Shown here piece after piece: positions 17,464 through 25,954 of a stretch of 64,000 bases of DNA. The number at the start of each line of letters is the position of its first letter. Position 1 is the stretch's first letter. The position numbers were made by a program, and so were the translations under genes. The stretch spans positions 62,001-126,000 of the forward strand of contig MLDA01000007.1 in assembly GCA_023896275.1 (NCBI GenBank). The letters run 5' to 3'. This DNA comes from Kocuria rosea subsp. polaris. GTDB taxonomy: Bacteria > Actinomycetota > Actinomycetes > Actinomycetales > Micrococcaceae. Under the pieces are notes generated by a model, which was given only the letters and a program-made list of their open reading frames with translations, was not told the origin of the DNA and made no database searches.

Positions 17464-18476
17464 ACATCTTCGGGGAAGGACTGGCCTGGCAGCCGTTGAT
17501 TGGCTGGGGCTGGCTGCTGGCCGGCGTAGCCCTGATGCTCTGGCTCGGAACGCGCGGGCTCATGACGGCGCGCTCTCGATCCGAGCGCGTCGGCGCGATC
17601 CGCCGGCTCGGCATGGTGCTCGTCATCGGCCTGATCGGCGCGGGGCCGTCGGCGACGAGCACGACAGTGGAAACCACGCACACCGCAGCGGACGTCTACT
17701 TCGTGGTGGACCGGACCGGATCGATGGCGGCCGAGGATTGGGGCGACTCCGGAGAGGAGCCGCGCTTGGATGGAGTGCGGCACGATGTCTTCGAGCTGAC
17801 GAAGGCCATCCCCGACGCGAGGTACTCCGTCATCGGGTTCGACTCGGTGGCGACTCGGCAGCTGCCCTTGACCTGGGATGCCCGAGCCGTCGAGGCGTGG
17901 TCGCAGACCCTGACCCAGGAGATCTCACGGTTCTCACGCGGGTCGTTGCTGGATCGCCCCCTCGACGAGCTCGAAGCCGCCCTTACAGCCTCCGTCGAGG
18001 CGAACCCGGAGAATGCGCGCATCGTCTACTTCCTCTCCGACGGGGAGGAAACGGTGCCCGGGGAGCGGCGGTCTTACGCCGCCCTCGCGGCGATGATCGA
18101 CGGCGGCGCGGTGCTTGGCTACGGCACGCCCGACGGGGGACCCATGCTCGAGTACGTACCTGGGAACGAGGAGCCGGGATACATTCAGGATCCGGACGGC
18201 GGCGATGCTGTCTCGGTCATCGACGAGTCGGTGCTGCGGGAGGTAGCTGACGAGTTGCAGCTGACGTACGTCCACCGCGACTCGTCGGAGACTCTGGCGG
18301 CGATGGCCGGCGAGGTGAAGGCGCTGGCGGTGATCGGGACGGGTGAACGGGAGAAATCCGTGCACACCCCGGTGGTCTGGCCCCTGGCCTTGGTCCTCGC
18401 GGCACTGCTCGCCTGGGAGGCAGCGGCGTGGGCCGTGGCGGCCGGTCGGGCCCGGAAGGTGAGCGCACGTGGCTAG
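17460..18476 (+). CDS. VWA-domain membrane protein (BatB-like)
   Basis: A 338-residue protein with two N-terminal helices (about 14-33 and 46-62), a VWA domain and a C-terminal helix (VVWPLALVLAALLAWEAAAWAV). The metal site reads DRTGSM (Asp84, Thr86, Ser88), so the first serine of DxSxS is a threonine; other acidic residues (LSDGEE) remain. GTG 17460 overlaps the previous stop as GTGA; the longer frame to 17406 lies inside the previous gene. With the gene before it this makes the paired VWA module of Bat clusters. Confidence 0.83.
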   Translation: MNIFGEGLAWQPLIGWGWLLAGVALMLWLGTRGLMTARSRSERVGAIRRLGMVLVIGLIGAGPSATSTTVETTHTAADVYFVVDRTGSMAAEDWGDSGEEPRLDGVRHDVFELTKAIPDARYSVIGFDSVATRQLPLTWDARAVEAWSQTLTQEISRFSRGSLLDRPLDELEAALTASVEANPENARIVYFLSDGEETVPGERRSYAALAAMIDGGAVLGYGTPDGGPMLEYVPGNEEPGYIQDPDGGDAVSVIDESVLREVADELQLTYVHRDSSETLAAMAGEVKALAVIGTGEREKSVHTPVVWPLALVLAALLAWEAAAWAVAAGRARKVSARG

Positions 18477-19620
18477 CTATTTCGACGATATCCTCCTGAT
18501 CCTGCTGGTGTCGGGCATCATCGCAGTCTTTGGCGTCTGGCCGGCGCTGAGGGGGATCCGAAGCAAGCGCGCGAGCCAGGGCAAGCCGCCGCGACGGCTC
18601 TGGCATTGGCTGCCCATCACCCTGATCGTCGCCGTGCTGCTCTGCTCCGGAGTGCGGCTGAGCTTCCTTCCGGCCGCCGTCGACCGGGCCATCGGCAATT
18701 ACGACGCCGGCGAGTACTACGACGCGTACAAAGCCTTCGACAATCAGTCCGGCTGGCTCGCCCCGGTGCCGTGGCGGCTGAAATACAACGCGGGGACGGC
18801 CCTCCTGGCCGACGGGCTGGAGGGAGACGGTTACATGTACGGCGCGCAGGACAGGTTCGCCGACGCCTACGAACTCGCCGTCGACCAATCCGCGACGGTG
18901 CGGTGCATGATCGTCACGAACTGGGCGATCGCCGCCGAGGCCGGGGGTGACTACTGGACGGAGGTCGCGGAGGAGACGGCCGCCGAGCGCGAAGAGGTCA
19001 TCGCGGAACTCGACAAGAAGGCGGCCGGGGAGCCGTATGACGAGGACGTGGTCACGGACTACGAGGGGGATCAGATCGATCCCGACGAACTGTTGTCGCG
19101 TACCGACTCCTACTACTCGATTGCGGAGCGCGACTATGTGGAGGCCCAGGCGGTGCTGGCCTTCCCCGACTGCGAGGAGGCCGAGTCGCAGGAATCCGAG
19201 GAAGGCGACGGGGAATCGGACCAGCAGCAGCAGGACGAGAGTGAGTCGGACGAGGACCAGCAGGACGAGAGCGCATCCGACGAGCAGGAGTCCGAACAGG
19301 ACTCGGCGCCGGCGCAGCAACGCTCCGAAGCCAGCGAGCGCAACGCCGAGAAGGAGCAGTCGGCGCGAGAAGCGCAGTCCGACTACGTCGAGGAGCCGGA
19401 GCCGGAAGGTGAACCGCAGGACCCGGAGGAGCAGCGCCAAGCGGAGCTCGAAAAGCGCACCGGACAGGGACGCGAGGACGCGGAGGTGGCCGAATACGAG
19501 CAAGTCGAACGCGAGCGCGGAAGCGGCGAGGGCGGAGTATCCACCGATCCCGGCGAGGACGACGGCGACGGCGATGGCGAGGGGGACGGTACCGGCGGCG
19601 GGGCGCAGCGAAACTGGTGA
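18469..19620 (+). CDS. Membrane protein with very acidic Gln/Glu-rich tail (BatC/BatE position)
   Basis: A 383-residue protein. Two helices (about 7-24 and 45-63) are followed by a helical repeat-like domain (AIGNYDAGEYYDAYKAFDNQ... YNAGTALLADG... RFADAYELAVDQ) that looks like a TPR fold, then from about residue 240 a 140-residue low-complexity tail of Glu, Asp, Ser and Gln with almost no hydrophobic residues, ending GDGDGEGDGTGGGAQRNW. TPR proteins with a disordered charged tail sit at this place in Bat operons. GTG 18469 overlaps the previous stop by eight bases. Confidence 0.72.
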   Translation: MASYFDDILLILLVSGIIAVFGVWPALRGIRSKRASQGKPPRRLWHWLPITLIVAVLLCSGVRLSFLPAAVDRAIGNYDAGEYYDAYKAFDNQSGWLAPVPWRLKYNAGTALLADGLEGDGYMYGAQDRFADAYELAVDQSATVRCMIVTNWAIAAEAGGDYWTEVAEETAAEREEVIAELDKKAAGEPYDEDVVTDYEGDQIDPDELLSRTDSYYSIAERDYVEAQAVLAFPDCEEAESQESEEGDGESDQQQQDESESDEDQQDESASDEQESEQDSAPAQQRSEASERNAEKEQSAREAQSDYVEEPEPEGEPQDPEEQRQAELEKRTGQGREDAEVAEYEQVERERGSGEGGVSTDPGEDDGDGDGEGDGTGGGAQRNW

Positions 19621-19630
19621 CCACCGCAGG

Positions 19631-19667
19631 CCCGTGCAATGGCCGGGGCCGGCTACGGCCGCACGGG
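19631..19667. terminator. Hairpin between the MoxR operon and osmC
   Basis: Seven-base arms (19631-19637 with 19661-19667) continue inward as GGCCG/CGGCC after a three-base bulge. The right arm region holds the osmC stop codon. It probably ends both convergent transcripts; there is no T-run. Confidence 0.45.
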
Positions 19668-20120
19668 TGAGTGCCGGACCTCGAAGTTCACGCTGCGGGC
19701 GATAAAGCACACCGCGTTGGCCTGGTGGTGCAGTGAGTCAGCCAGCTCGCGTTGAGACTCGTCGGCGAGTTCGACACGCGGCCGCAGCAGCGCCGAGGTG
19801 AATTCACCGCTGCCGTCACGGTTCAGGCGCAGGGTGCCCTCCGCCTGATCGGTGTAGCCGGTGACGACGACGTTGTGCTTCACCGCGATGTGCAGGTAGG
19901 AGAGCATGTGACACTGGGCAAGCGCAGCCAGGAGCAGCTGCTCCGGATTCCACCGGTCGCGGTCCCCGTGGAAGGTGGGGTCTGCCGTGCCAGGCAGGTC
20001 CGGCAGACCGTCCGCCCGCACCATGTGGTCCCGGCCGTAGGCGCGGTAGCCCGTGGTCCCGGCGTCGCGGGCGCCCGTCCACTCCAGATCGACCCGGTAG
20101 CCGTGTTCGTTGAGGTTCAT
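19653..20120 (-). CDS. OsmC-family peroxiredoxin-like protein
   Basis: OsmC proteins reduce organic hydroperoxides with two cysteines. The 155-residue protein has both: Cys70 in LLLAALAQCHML and Cys138 in ANAVCFIARS, with the WNPEQLLLAAL helix typical of the fold. It is closer to the general OsmC/YhfA-like branch than to Ohr. It is on its own transcript, separated from pepN by an 18-base-pair hairpin, and meets the MoxR operon head-on. Confidence 0.88.
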   Translation of the reverse strand: MNLNEHGYRVDLEWTGARDAGTTGYRAYGRDHMVRADGLPDLPGTADPTFHGDRDRWNPEQLLLAALAQCHMLSYLHIAVKHNVVVTGYTDQAEGTLRLNRDGSGEFTSALLRPRVELADESQRELADSLHHQANAVCFIARSVNFEVRHSPVRP

Positions 20121-20139
20121 GGAACCACCGTACGCGCGG

Positions 20140-20183
20140 CAGGAGGCCGGGGCGCGGTTTTCGGGCCGCGTCCCGGCCTCCTG
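20140..20183 (-). terminator. Terminator of pepN
   Basis: An 18-base stem (20140-20157 with 20166-20183, one G-T pair, loop 20158-20165) follows the pepN stop on the minus strand. No T-run is present, but the stem is very stable. Confidence 0.65.
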
Positions 20184-20198
20184 TGCGCCTGCGCGCGG

Positions 20199-22751
20199 TT
20201 AGTCCCGCGCGTCGGCGGCCCGGGCGGCCAGCGCCCGGACCACGGAGTCGCGGTTCTCGAGCATGAGGCGGCGCAGAGCTGGCGCCTCGTTGCCGAGGTC
20301 GGCCAGGAACGCGTCCGTCTGTTCCAAGGTCGCCTCCGAGATCTGGGCCGCCGGGTACAGGCCGACCACGATCTGCTGCGCGATCTCGTGGCTGCGCTCG
20401 TCCCAGACGCGGCGAACGTTGGCGAAGTAGGCGTCGGCGAACCCGGCGATCAGTCCGGCGTCGTGCACGCGGTTGAATCCGGCGATCGCCTGACGCTGGT
20501 GCGTGTTGGAGAGCGCGTCTTCGAGGACGACGGCGTCGAACGCTGCCCGCTTGGCGGTCTCCGTCGGCAGGGCGGCGCGTGCGAGCTCGGCCGCGAGCGC
20601 GCCGTTGGCCGTGTTGTCGGCCTCCAGCTCGCGGGCGATGTCCGCGGCGTCCGCCCGGCGACCAGCCACGAGTGCCGTCAAGAGTTCCCAGCGCAGGTCC
20701 GTGTCGATCTCCAGGCCGTCGAGCACGGTGTCTCCCGAGAGCAGCGCCGCAACCTCGCCGAGCTGCGTGTCGGTTCGGGCGCGCAGCGCGAAGGCCTTGA
20801 CAAACTGCAACTGATGATCCGACCCCGGTGCGGCGGTGAGCGCGAGCTCCCACAGGCGGTCGCCGGCGGCCTCGGCCAGCTCGTGTGCGGCGGCGGGTGC
20901 CACGAAGTAGTCCAGCGTCGTGCCCAGCTGGCGCAGCAGGACCATCACGACCGAAGAGTCCGATTCGTGGGCGATGTTGTTCAGGATCAGCTCCACGAAA
21001 TCCCGTCCGCGGGTCTCGCCGTCACGGGCCGCATCCCAGGCCGAACCCCAGATCAGGGTGCGCGGCAGGGACGCGTCGAAGTCCTTGAGATGCTTCACGG
21101 CGGTGGCCAGCGACGTCTCATCGAGGCGGATCTTCGCGTAGGCCAGGTCGTCGTCGTTGAGCAGGAGCAGGTCAGGGCGGGTGCGCCCGACGAGCGCCGG
21201 AACCTCGGTGACCTCGCCAGCCACGTCGAGCTCCTCGCGGTGGGTGCGCACGAGTGACCCGTCGACGAGGTCGTAGAAGCCGATCGCGAGGCGGTGCGGG
21301 CGGATCGTCGGGTGGTCAGCCGGCGCGGACTGTTCGATCGCGAACGAAGTGAGCGTGCCGGCGTCGTCGGTGGAGATCCGCGGGGTCAACTTGTTCACGC
21401 CGGCGGTCTCGAGCCAGAGGCGGCTCCACTCGCCGAGTTCGCGACCCGAAGAGGCCTCGAGCTCGACCATCAGATCTGCCAGCTCGGTGTTGCCGAAGGC
21501 GTGCTTGGAGAAGTAGGTGCGCACGCCGGCCATGAACTCCTCCTGGCCGACCCACGCGACGAGCTGCCGCAGGACGGAGGCGCCCTTGGCGTAGGTGATC
21601 CCGTCGAAGTTGACCTGCACGTCCTCGAGGTCCTTGATCTCGGCGACGATTGGGTGCGTGCTCGGCAGCTGGTCCTGGCGGTAGGCCCAGGCCTTTTCCA
21701 TCGACGCGAACGTCGTCCAGGACTGGGTGAACTCGGTGTTCTCCGCGGCGGCGAGCGTGGACATGAACTCCGCAAAGGACTCGTTGAGCCACAGATCGTT
21801 CCACCAGCGCATCGTCACCAAGTCCCCGAACCACATGTGGGCGAGCTCGTGCAGCACGGTGATCGCCCGGCGCTCGACGACGGCGTCCGTCGGCCGGGAG
21901 CGGAAGACGTAGTTCTCGAGGAACGTCACCGCGCCGGCGTTCTCCATCGCCCCCGCGTTGAACTCCGGCACGAAGAGCTGGTCGTACTTCGGGAACGGGT
22001 AGGGGGTGCCGAACTGGGCCTCGAAGAACTCGAAGCCCTGACGGGTGAGGCGGAAGATGTTCTCGGCGTCGAGGTGCTCCATGAGCGATTTGCGTGCGAA
22101 CACGCCCAGCGGGATCGTGCGCCCGTCGGAACTTGTGAGTTCGCTGCGCACGGATTCGTAGGGGCCCGCGATGAGCGCCGTGATGTAGGAGGACATGCGC
22201 AGGGTCGGTTCGAACGCCCAGGTCTTCGCGCCCGCTGCCTCTGCCGGGAGTGGTTCGGGCGTCGGCGAGTTCGAGATGACGTCCCAGTGGCCCGGGGCCG
22301 TCACGGCGAACTCGAAGGTCGCCTTGAGGTCCGGCTGCTCGAACACCGCGAACACGCGCCGCGAGTCCGGGACCTCGAACTGGGTGTAGAGGTAGACCTC
22401 GTCGTCAACCGGGTCCACGAAGCGGTGCAGCCCCTCGCCGGTGTTGGTGTAGAGCGCGTCGGCGACGACGCGCAGCTCGTTGCGCGCGGCGAGACCGGGC
22501 AGCTGGATGCGCACGCCGTCGGAGACTGCCGCGGGGTCGAGCTCTTGCCCATTGAGCGTGACCGAGTGGACGGTGTCCGTGATGGCGTCGATGAACGTCG
22601 ACGCGCCTTCGGTCGCGGTGAACGTGACGGTCGTCGTCGACCCGAAGATCCGATCGCCGCGCGTGAGGTCGAGCTCGACGCGGTAGGAGTCGACAGCGAC
22701 GATTCCGGCGCGCTCCTGCGCCTCGGCACGAGTGAGATTGAGACCGGGCAC
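20199..22751 (-). CDS. pepN: Aminopeptidase N (M1 zinc metallopeptidase)
   Basis: Cleaves N-terminal residues from peptides in the cytoplasm. The 850-residue protein has the exopeptidase motif GAMEN (267-271), the zinc site HELAH (301-305) with His301, catalytic Glu302 and His305, and the third ligand Glu324 in WLNES. An N-terminal beta domain precedes the thermolysin-like domain, and a long ERAP1-like helical C-terminal domain follows (about 530-850). Length matches actinobacterial PepN. The GTG at 22751 follows AGGAGG closely. It is divergent from the lactonase gene. Confidence 0.95.
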   Translation of the reverse strand: MPGLNLTRAEAQERAGIVAVDSYRVELDLTRGDRIFGSTTTVTFTATEGASTFIDAITDTVHSVTLNGQELDPAAVSDGVRIQLPGLAARNELRVVADALYTNTGEGLHRFVDPVDDEVYLYTQFEVPDSRRVFAVFEQPDLKATFEFAVTAPGHWDVISNSPTPEPLPAEAAGAKTWAFEPTLRMSSYITALIAGPYESVRSELTSSDGRTIPLGVFARKSLMEHLDAENIFRLTRQGFEFFEAQFGTPYPFPKYDQLFVPEFNAGAMENAGAVTFLENYVFRSRPTDAVVERRAITVLHELAHMWFGDLVTMRWWNDLWLNESFAEFMSTLAAAENTEFTQSWTTFASMEKAWAYRQDQLPSTHPIVAEIKDLEDVQVNFDGITYAKGASVLRQLVAWVGQEEFMAGVRTYFSKHAFGNTELADLMVELEASSGRELGEWSRLWLETAGVNKLTPRISTDDAGTLTSFAIEQSAPADHPTIRPHRLAIGFYDLVDGSLVRTHREELDVAGEVTEVPALVGRTRPDLLLLNDDDLAYAKIRLDETSLATAVKHLKDFDASLPRTLIWGSAWDAARDGETRGRDFVELILNNIAHESDSSVVMVLLRQLGTTLDYFVAPAAAHELAEAAGDRLWELALTAAPGSDHQLQFVKAFALRARTDTQLGEVAALLSGDTVLDGLEIDTDLRWELLTALVAGRRADAADIARELEADNTANGALAAELARAALPTETAKRAAFDAVVLEDALSNTHQRQAIAGFNRVHDAGLIAGFADAYFANVRRVWDERSHEIAQQIVVGLYPAAQISEATLEQTDAFLADLGNEAPALRRLMLENRDSVVRALAARAADARD

Positions 22752-22952
22752 AATGCCTCCTGGCGGTAGGTGTTCTGAAATAGTTGTTGAGTATCTCCTC
22801 TAGTGTCTCACCGATCGGCGGTGCGGACCAGAGGGGCGCGTCTCCAGTGTGAAGCCACGTACACCTTAGATCGCGGAGCCCGCATCGTCGCACGTAGGAT
22901 CGGTCGCAAGACAGACCGCGCCCGCGGGCGTGACGATTCTCGAGGAGACCCG

Positions 22953-24029
22953 ATGACTACGCATGCAGCGGAAACGACCGTCTACGACCTCTACATCGCC
23001 TGTGCCGGCGACGACCGCATTGACCGCCTGATGCTCGACGCCGCGACCGGCGCCCTGACCGCCACGGGGGAGTCCTTCCCGGCGCCGGGCATCCGCACGT
23101 CGGCCTACGACGCGATCCGCGGCCTGTTCTACTCCGGCCAGTCCGGAACCCCCGCATCGGTCCAGGTTCTGCGCCGGCACGACGACGGCTCCCTCTCCTC
23201 GGTCGCGATCGCGGAGGTCCCGGACAAGTGTGTCAGCGTGGCGCTCGCCCCCGACGGGTCCGCACTCTTCTCCGCCTCTTATCACGGCCACACGGTGCAC
23301 GGGCTGGCGCTCGACGCCGATGGCATCCCCGATCCGCCCGCTGTCGCCGGTGACGCCCCGGGGGAGAAGGCGCACTCCGTTGTCGTCTCCCCGGACGGTG
23401 CCCACGCCTACGTCGCCTCCCTGGGCGACGACGCCGTGGTCGCCTACGAAGTCGACGGCGCGCGGCTGCGCGAGGTCTCCCGGGTCTCGAGCCCGGCCGG
23501 CTCCGGGCCGCGTCACCAGCGCTTCAACGCGGCCGGCGACCGGCTCTACGTCCTGCACGAGATGACCGGGCTCGTCACGGTGTTCGCGCGTGACGCCGTG
23601 ACCGGCGCCCTCGCCGAAGTCCAGCGGGTCGACGCCGTGCCTGACTCCCTCGACCTCGTACCCGGCTGGGCGCGGGACGCGACGAAGCCGACCCCCGGCC
23701 TCGACCGGATCTGGTGCGCCGATCTGCACTTGGCTGCGGGCGGGCGGTACCTCTACACGACCGAGCGGTCCACTTCGACGGTCACTGGGTTCGCCGTCGA
23801 CGCGGCCACGGGTGAACTCGAGTACGTGGGCACGTGGGTGACGGAGCGGCAGCCCCGGGGCGCCGCCGTCGTGCCGGGTGTGGACGGGCGCGATCACCTG
23901 GTCGTGGCCGGCGAGGCCTCCGGCACCGTGGGCGCGCACCCGGTTGACCCGGCGACGGGAGAGCTCGGCGCGGCCGAAAGCGTCGCAACAGGCGCGGGCC
24001 CGCTGTGGGTGGAGCCGGTCAGCCGGTAG
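22953..24029 (+). CDS. Lactonase-family seven-bladed beta-propeller protein
   Basis: A 358-residue protein built of repeated propeller blades with phrases such as SVALAPDGSALFSASYHGHTV, VVSPDGAHAYVASLGDDAVVAYEVD and YLYTTERSTSTVTGFAVDAATGELE. This is the Pgl/YbhE lactonase family, whose best-known member hydrolyses 6-phosphogluconolactone in the pentose phosphate pathway. The neighbouring rpiB acts in the same pathway, which favours that role, though many members are uncharacterised. ATG 22953 is placed by GAGGAG just upstream; the frame runs open to 22803. Confidence 0.78.
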   Translation: MTTHAAETTVYDLYIACAGDDRIDRLMLDAATGALTATGESFPAPGIRTSAYDAIRGLFYSGQSGTPASVQVLRRHDDGSLSSVAIAEVPDKCVSVALAPDGSALFSASYHGHTVHGLALDADGIPDPPAVAGDAPGEKAHSVVVSPDGAHAYVASLGDDAVVAYEVDGARLREVSRVSSPAGSGPRHQRFNAAGDRLYVLHEMTGLVTVFARDAVTGALAEVQRVDAVPDSLDLVPGWARDATKPTPGLDRIWCADLHLAAGGRYLYTTERSTSTVTGFAVDAATGELEYVGTWVTERQPRGAAVVPGVDGRDHLVVAGEASGTVGAHPVDPATGELGAAESVATGAGPLWVEPVSR

Positions 24030-24079
24030 GGTTGATCCGGTTTATTCGACGCCGCAACGACGCACCTGAAGGACGAGAT

Positions 24080-24553
24080 ATGCGAGTACACATCGCCACC
24101 GACCACGCCGGGATGGAACTGAGCGCCCACCTGGTCGAACACCTGACGCAGAAGGGCTTCGAGGTCGTTGACCACGGGCCGAGCGAGTACGACCCCGAGG
24201 ATGACTACCCGGCGTTCTGCATCGACGCGGCTCTCGCCGTCGCGGCGGACCAGGCCCAGGGTGTGGACGCGCTGGGGATCGTGCTCGGTGGCTCCGGCAA
24301 CGGCGAGCAGATCGCCGCCAACAAGGTCAAGGGCATCCGCGCCGCCCTGGCGTGGAACCTCGATACCGCCCGCCTCGCCCGCGAGCACAACGACGCGAAC
24401 GTCGTCGCCCTCGGCGGCCGCCAGCACAGCCTCGAGGAGGCGACCGGGCTGATCGACGCCTTCCTCGCCGAGCCGTTCTCCGGCGCCGAGCGTCACGCGC
24501 GCCGCATCGGCAAGGTCGCGGCCTACGAGACCACCGGCGAAATCCTGCGCTAA
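24080..24553 (+). CDS. rpiB: Ribose-5-phosphate isomerase B
   Basis: Interconverts ribose-5-phosphate and ribulose-5-phosphate in the pentose phosphate pathway. The 157-residue protein shows TDHAG (Asp8, His9) and GGSGNGEQIAANKVKG, the actinobacterial RpiB active-site loop in which a glutamate replaces the catalytic cysteine of the E. coli enzyme. ATG 24080 follows GAAGGA; the frame is open back to 24005. The nei start is immediately after its stop, so the two are co-transcribed. Confidence 0.94.
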   Translation: MRVHIATDHAGMELSAHLVEHLTQKGFEVVDHGPSEYDPEDDYPAFCIDAALAVAADQAQGVDALGIVLGGSGNGEQIAANKVKGIRAALAWNLDTARLAREHNDANVVALGGRQHSLEEATGLIDAFLAEPFSGAERHARRIGKVAAYETTGEILR

Positions 24554-25513
24554 GTGCCCGAGGGACATTCGATCCATCGTCTCGCCCGGCAGTTCACGGA
24601 CGTGTTCGGCGGCCAGCGCGTGCGCGTGTCCGGCCCGCAGGGGAGGTTTGCTGCCGGCGCGGCCCTGCTGGATGGTCGGGAGGTTGTGGGCGCAAGCGCG
24701 CACGGCAAGCAGCTGTTTGTGCACTTCGGGCCGGACGGTGCCCACCATCTGCGTGTGCACCTTGGCCTCTACGGTGCCTTCGATTTCGGCGGGGACGAGC
24801 ACTTCGCTGGCGCGTCGAGCATCGGTGCGCCGCGCCGGATCGGCGAGCGTGAGGTCGGCGGCGGTTCTGTGCACGACGGCGGTGCGCCGGTCTACGCCGG
24901 TCCGCCGCCCCCGGTGGGTGCGGTCCGGATGCGGATGGTCTCCGAGCACGGGTGGGCCGACCTCCGCGGCGCCTCCGCCTGCGAGGTGCTGAGCACGGAG
25001 GAAATGCGTGCGGTGCGGGCGAAGCTGGGGCCCGACCCGCTGGCCGCCGATGCGCTGGCGACCGGCGCGGCGGGCGGGACGGACGCGAAGGGCGGGACGC
25101 CGTCGTCCTGCTTGGCAGCGGAGTTCGCCCGGCGCCTCGGCGCGACGCGCACGATGATCGGCACGGTACTGATGGATCAGGCGCGGGTGGCCGGCGTCGG
25201 CAACATCTACCGCGCCGAAGCCCTGTTCCGCGGCGGGATCGATCCCTGGCTGGGAGCGAACCGGCTCGCGCCGGGCCAGGTCGATGCGTTGTGGTGCGAC
25301 CTCGTCGCCCTGCTGCGGGCTGGCGTGCGCGACGGTCGCATCGTCACCACGGACGCGGCGGACCGCCCGGACCCGGGGTCAGAGATCTGGCCCGAGCAGG
25401 CACACTATGTGTACCAGCGGGCCGGCCAGCGGTGCCGGCGCTGCCCCCAGACCGTCGCCGTCGCGGAAATCGCGGGGCGCAAGCTCTACTGGTGTCCCGG
25501 CTGCCAGAGGTGA
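24554..25513 (+). CDS. nei: Fpg/Nei-family DNA glycosylase (endonuclease VIII-like)
   Basis: Removes oxidised bases from DNA and nicks the abasic site. The 319-residue protein begins PEGH after the start (catalytic Pro2, Glu3), as in Nei rather than Fpg (PELP), has the helix-two-turn-helix region ARVAGVGNIYRAEALFRGGIDP and a C-terminal zinc finger with Cys294, Cys297, Cys314 and Cys317. A Gly-rich stretch (about 80-117) and another near 173-187 (ATGAAGGTDAKGG) look like loop insertions. GTG 24554 abuts the rpiB stop. Confidence 0.92.
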   Translation: MPEGHSIHRLARQFTDVFGGQRVRVSGPQGRFAAGAALLDGREVVGASAHGKQLFVHFGPDGAHHLRVHLGLYGAFDFGGDEHFAGASSIGAPRRIGEREVGGGSVHDGGAPVYAGPPPPVGAVRMRMVSEHGWADLRGASACEVLSTEEMRAVRAKLGPDPLAADALATGAAGGTDAKGGTPSSCLAAEFARRLGATRTMIGTVLMDQARVAGVGNIYRAEALFRGGIDPWLGANRLAPGQVDALWCDLVALLRAGVRDGRIVTTDAADRPDPGSEIWPEQAHYVYQRAGQRCRRCPQTVAVAEIAGRKLYWCPGCQR

Positions 25514-25521
25514 CGCGGATT

Positions 25522-25550
25522 TTGCGCCCGGCCGATCGCACTGCTAATCT
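25522..25550 (+). promoter_or_regulatory. Promoter of tRNA-Gly
   Basis: TTGCGC (25522-25527), a 17-base spacer and TAATCT (25545-25550) make a good housekeeping promoter whose start would fall about 28 bases before the tRNA. Confidence 0.6.
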
Positions 25551-25584
25551 CTTGCAGTCGGAACCGGGAAAATACCGGTTTTGC

Positions 25585-25655
25585 GGGGATGTAGCTTAAT
25601 GGTAAAGCCTCAGTCTTCCAAACTGATTACGCGGGTTCGATTCCCGTCATCCCCT
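25585..25655 (+). tRNA. tRNA-Gly (TCC anticodon)
   Basis: A 71-base cloverleaf: acceptor GGGGATG/CATCCCC, anticodon stem TCAGT/ACTGA, loop CTTCCAA (anticodon TCC), T-loop TTCGATT, discriminator T. CCA is not encoded. Confidence 0.95.
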
Positions 25656-25795
25656 CGCTCTTGAGTCGGCGGTCTACGGAAAGTGGGCCGCCTTTTCAAT
25701 GCGACGGCACGGGCCGCGTCTGGTGCGGTTCCGTGCAGCAAGGGGAGAATTCGCGGATCCCTTCGAGGTCTGCGTAGACTTACTCGTGCACTGAT

Positions 25796-25869
25796 CGGGG
25801 TGTAGCTCAGCTTGGTAGAGCGCGCGCTTTGGGAGCGTGAGGTCGCAGGTTCAACTCCTGTCACCCCGA
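25796..25869 (+). tRNA. tRNA-Pro (TGG anticodon)
   Basis: A 74-base cloverleaf: acceptor CGGGGTG/CACCCCG, anticodon loop TTTGGGA (anticodon TGG), T-arm GCAGG-TTCAACT-CCTGT, discriminator A. A TAGACT -10 candidate lies at 25775-25780. CCA is not encoded. Confidence 0.95.
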
Positions 25870-25874
25870 CTCTG

Positions 25875-25908
25875 ACAGTCAGCCTTCCGGTGACGGGGGG
25901 CTGACTGT
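25875..25908 (+). terminator. Possible terminator or leader hairpin between tRNA-Pro and tig
   Basis: A perfect 10-base stem (25875-25884 with 25899-25908) begins six bases after the tRNA. There is no T-run. It may end the tRNA transcript or fold in the tig leader. Confidence 0.45.
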
Positions 25909-25954
25909 GTCAACAGAGCCCCCACCACCGATTCCATTTCAGGAGTACAACGCT

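Noticed and set aside
19190-19620. Tandem repeat or CRISPR-like array in the acidic tail region
   Set aside because: The repetition is low-complexity GAG/GAC/CAG codon use, not regular repeat-spacer units.
18217-19710. 497-codon minus-strand frame opposite the acidic operon protein
   Set aside because: A mirror of the Glu/Asp-rich tail that reads as Leu/Val-rich; hydrophobicity is an artefact of the opposite strand.
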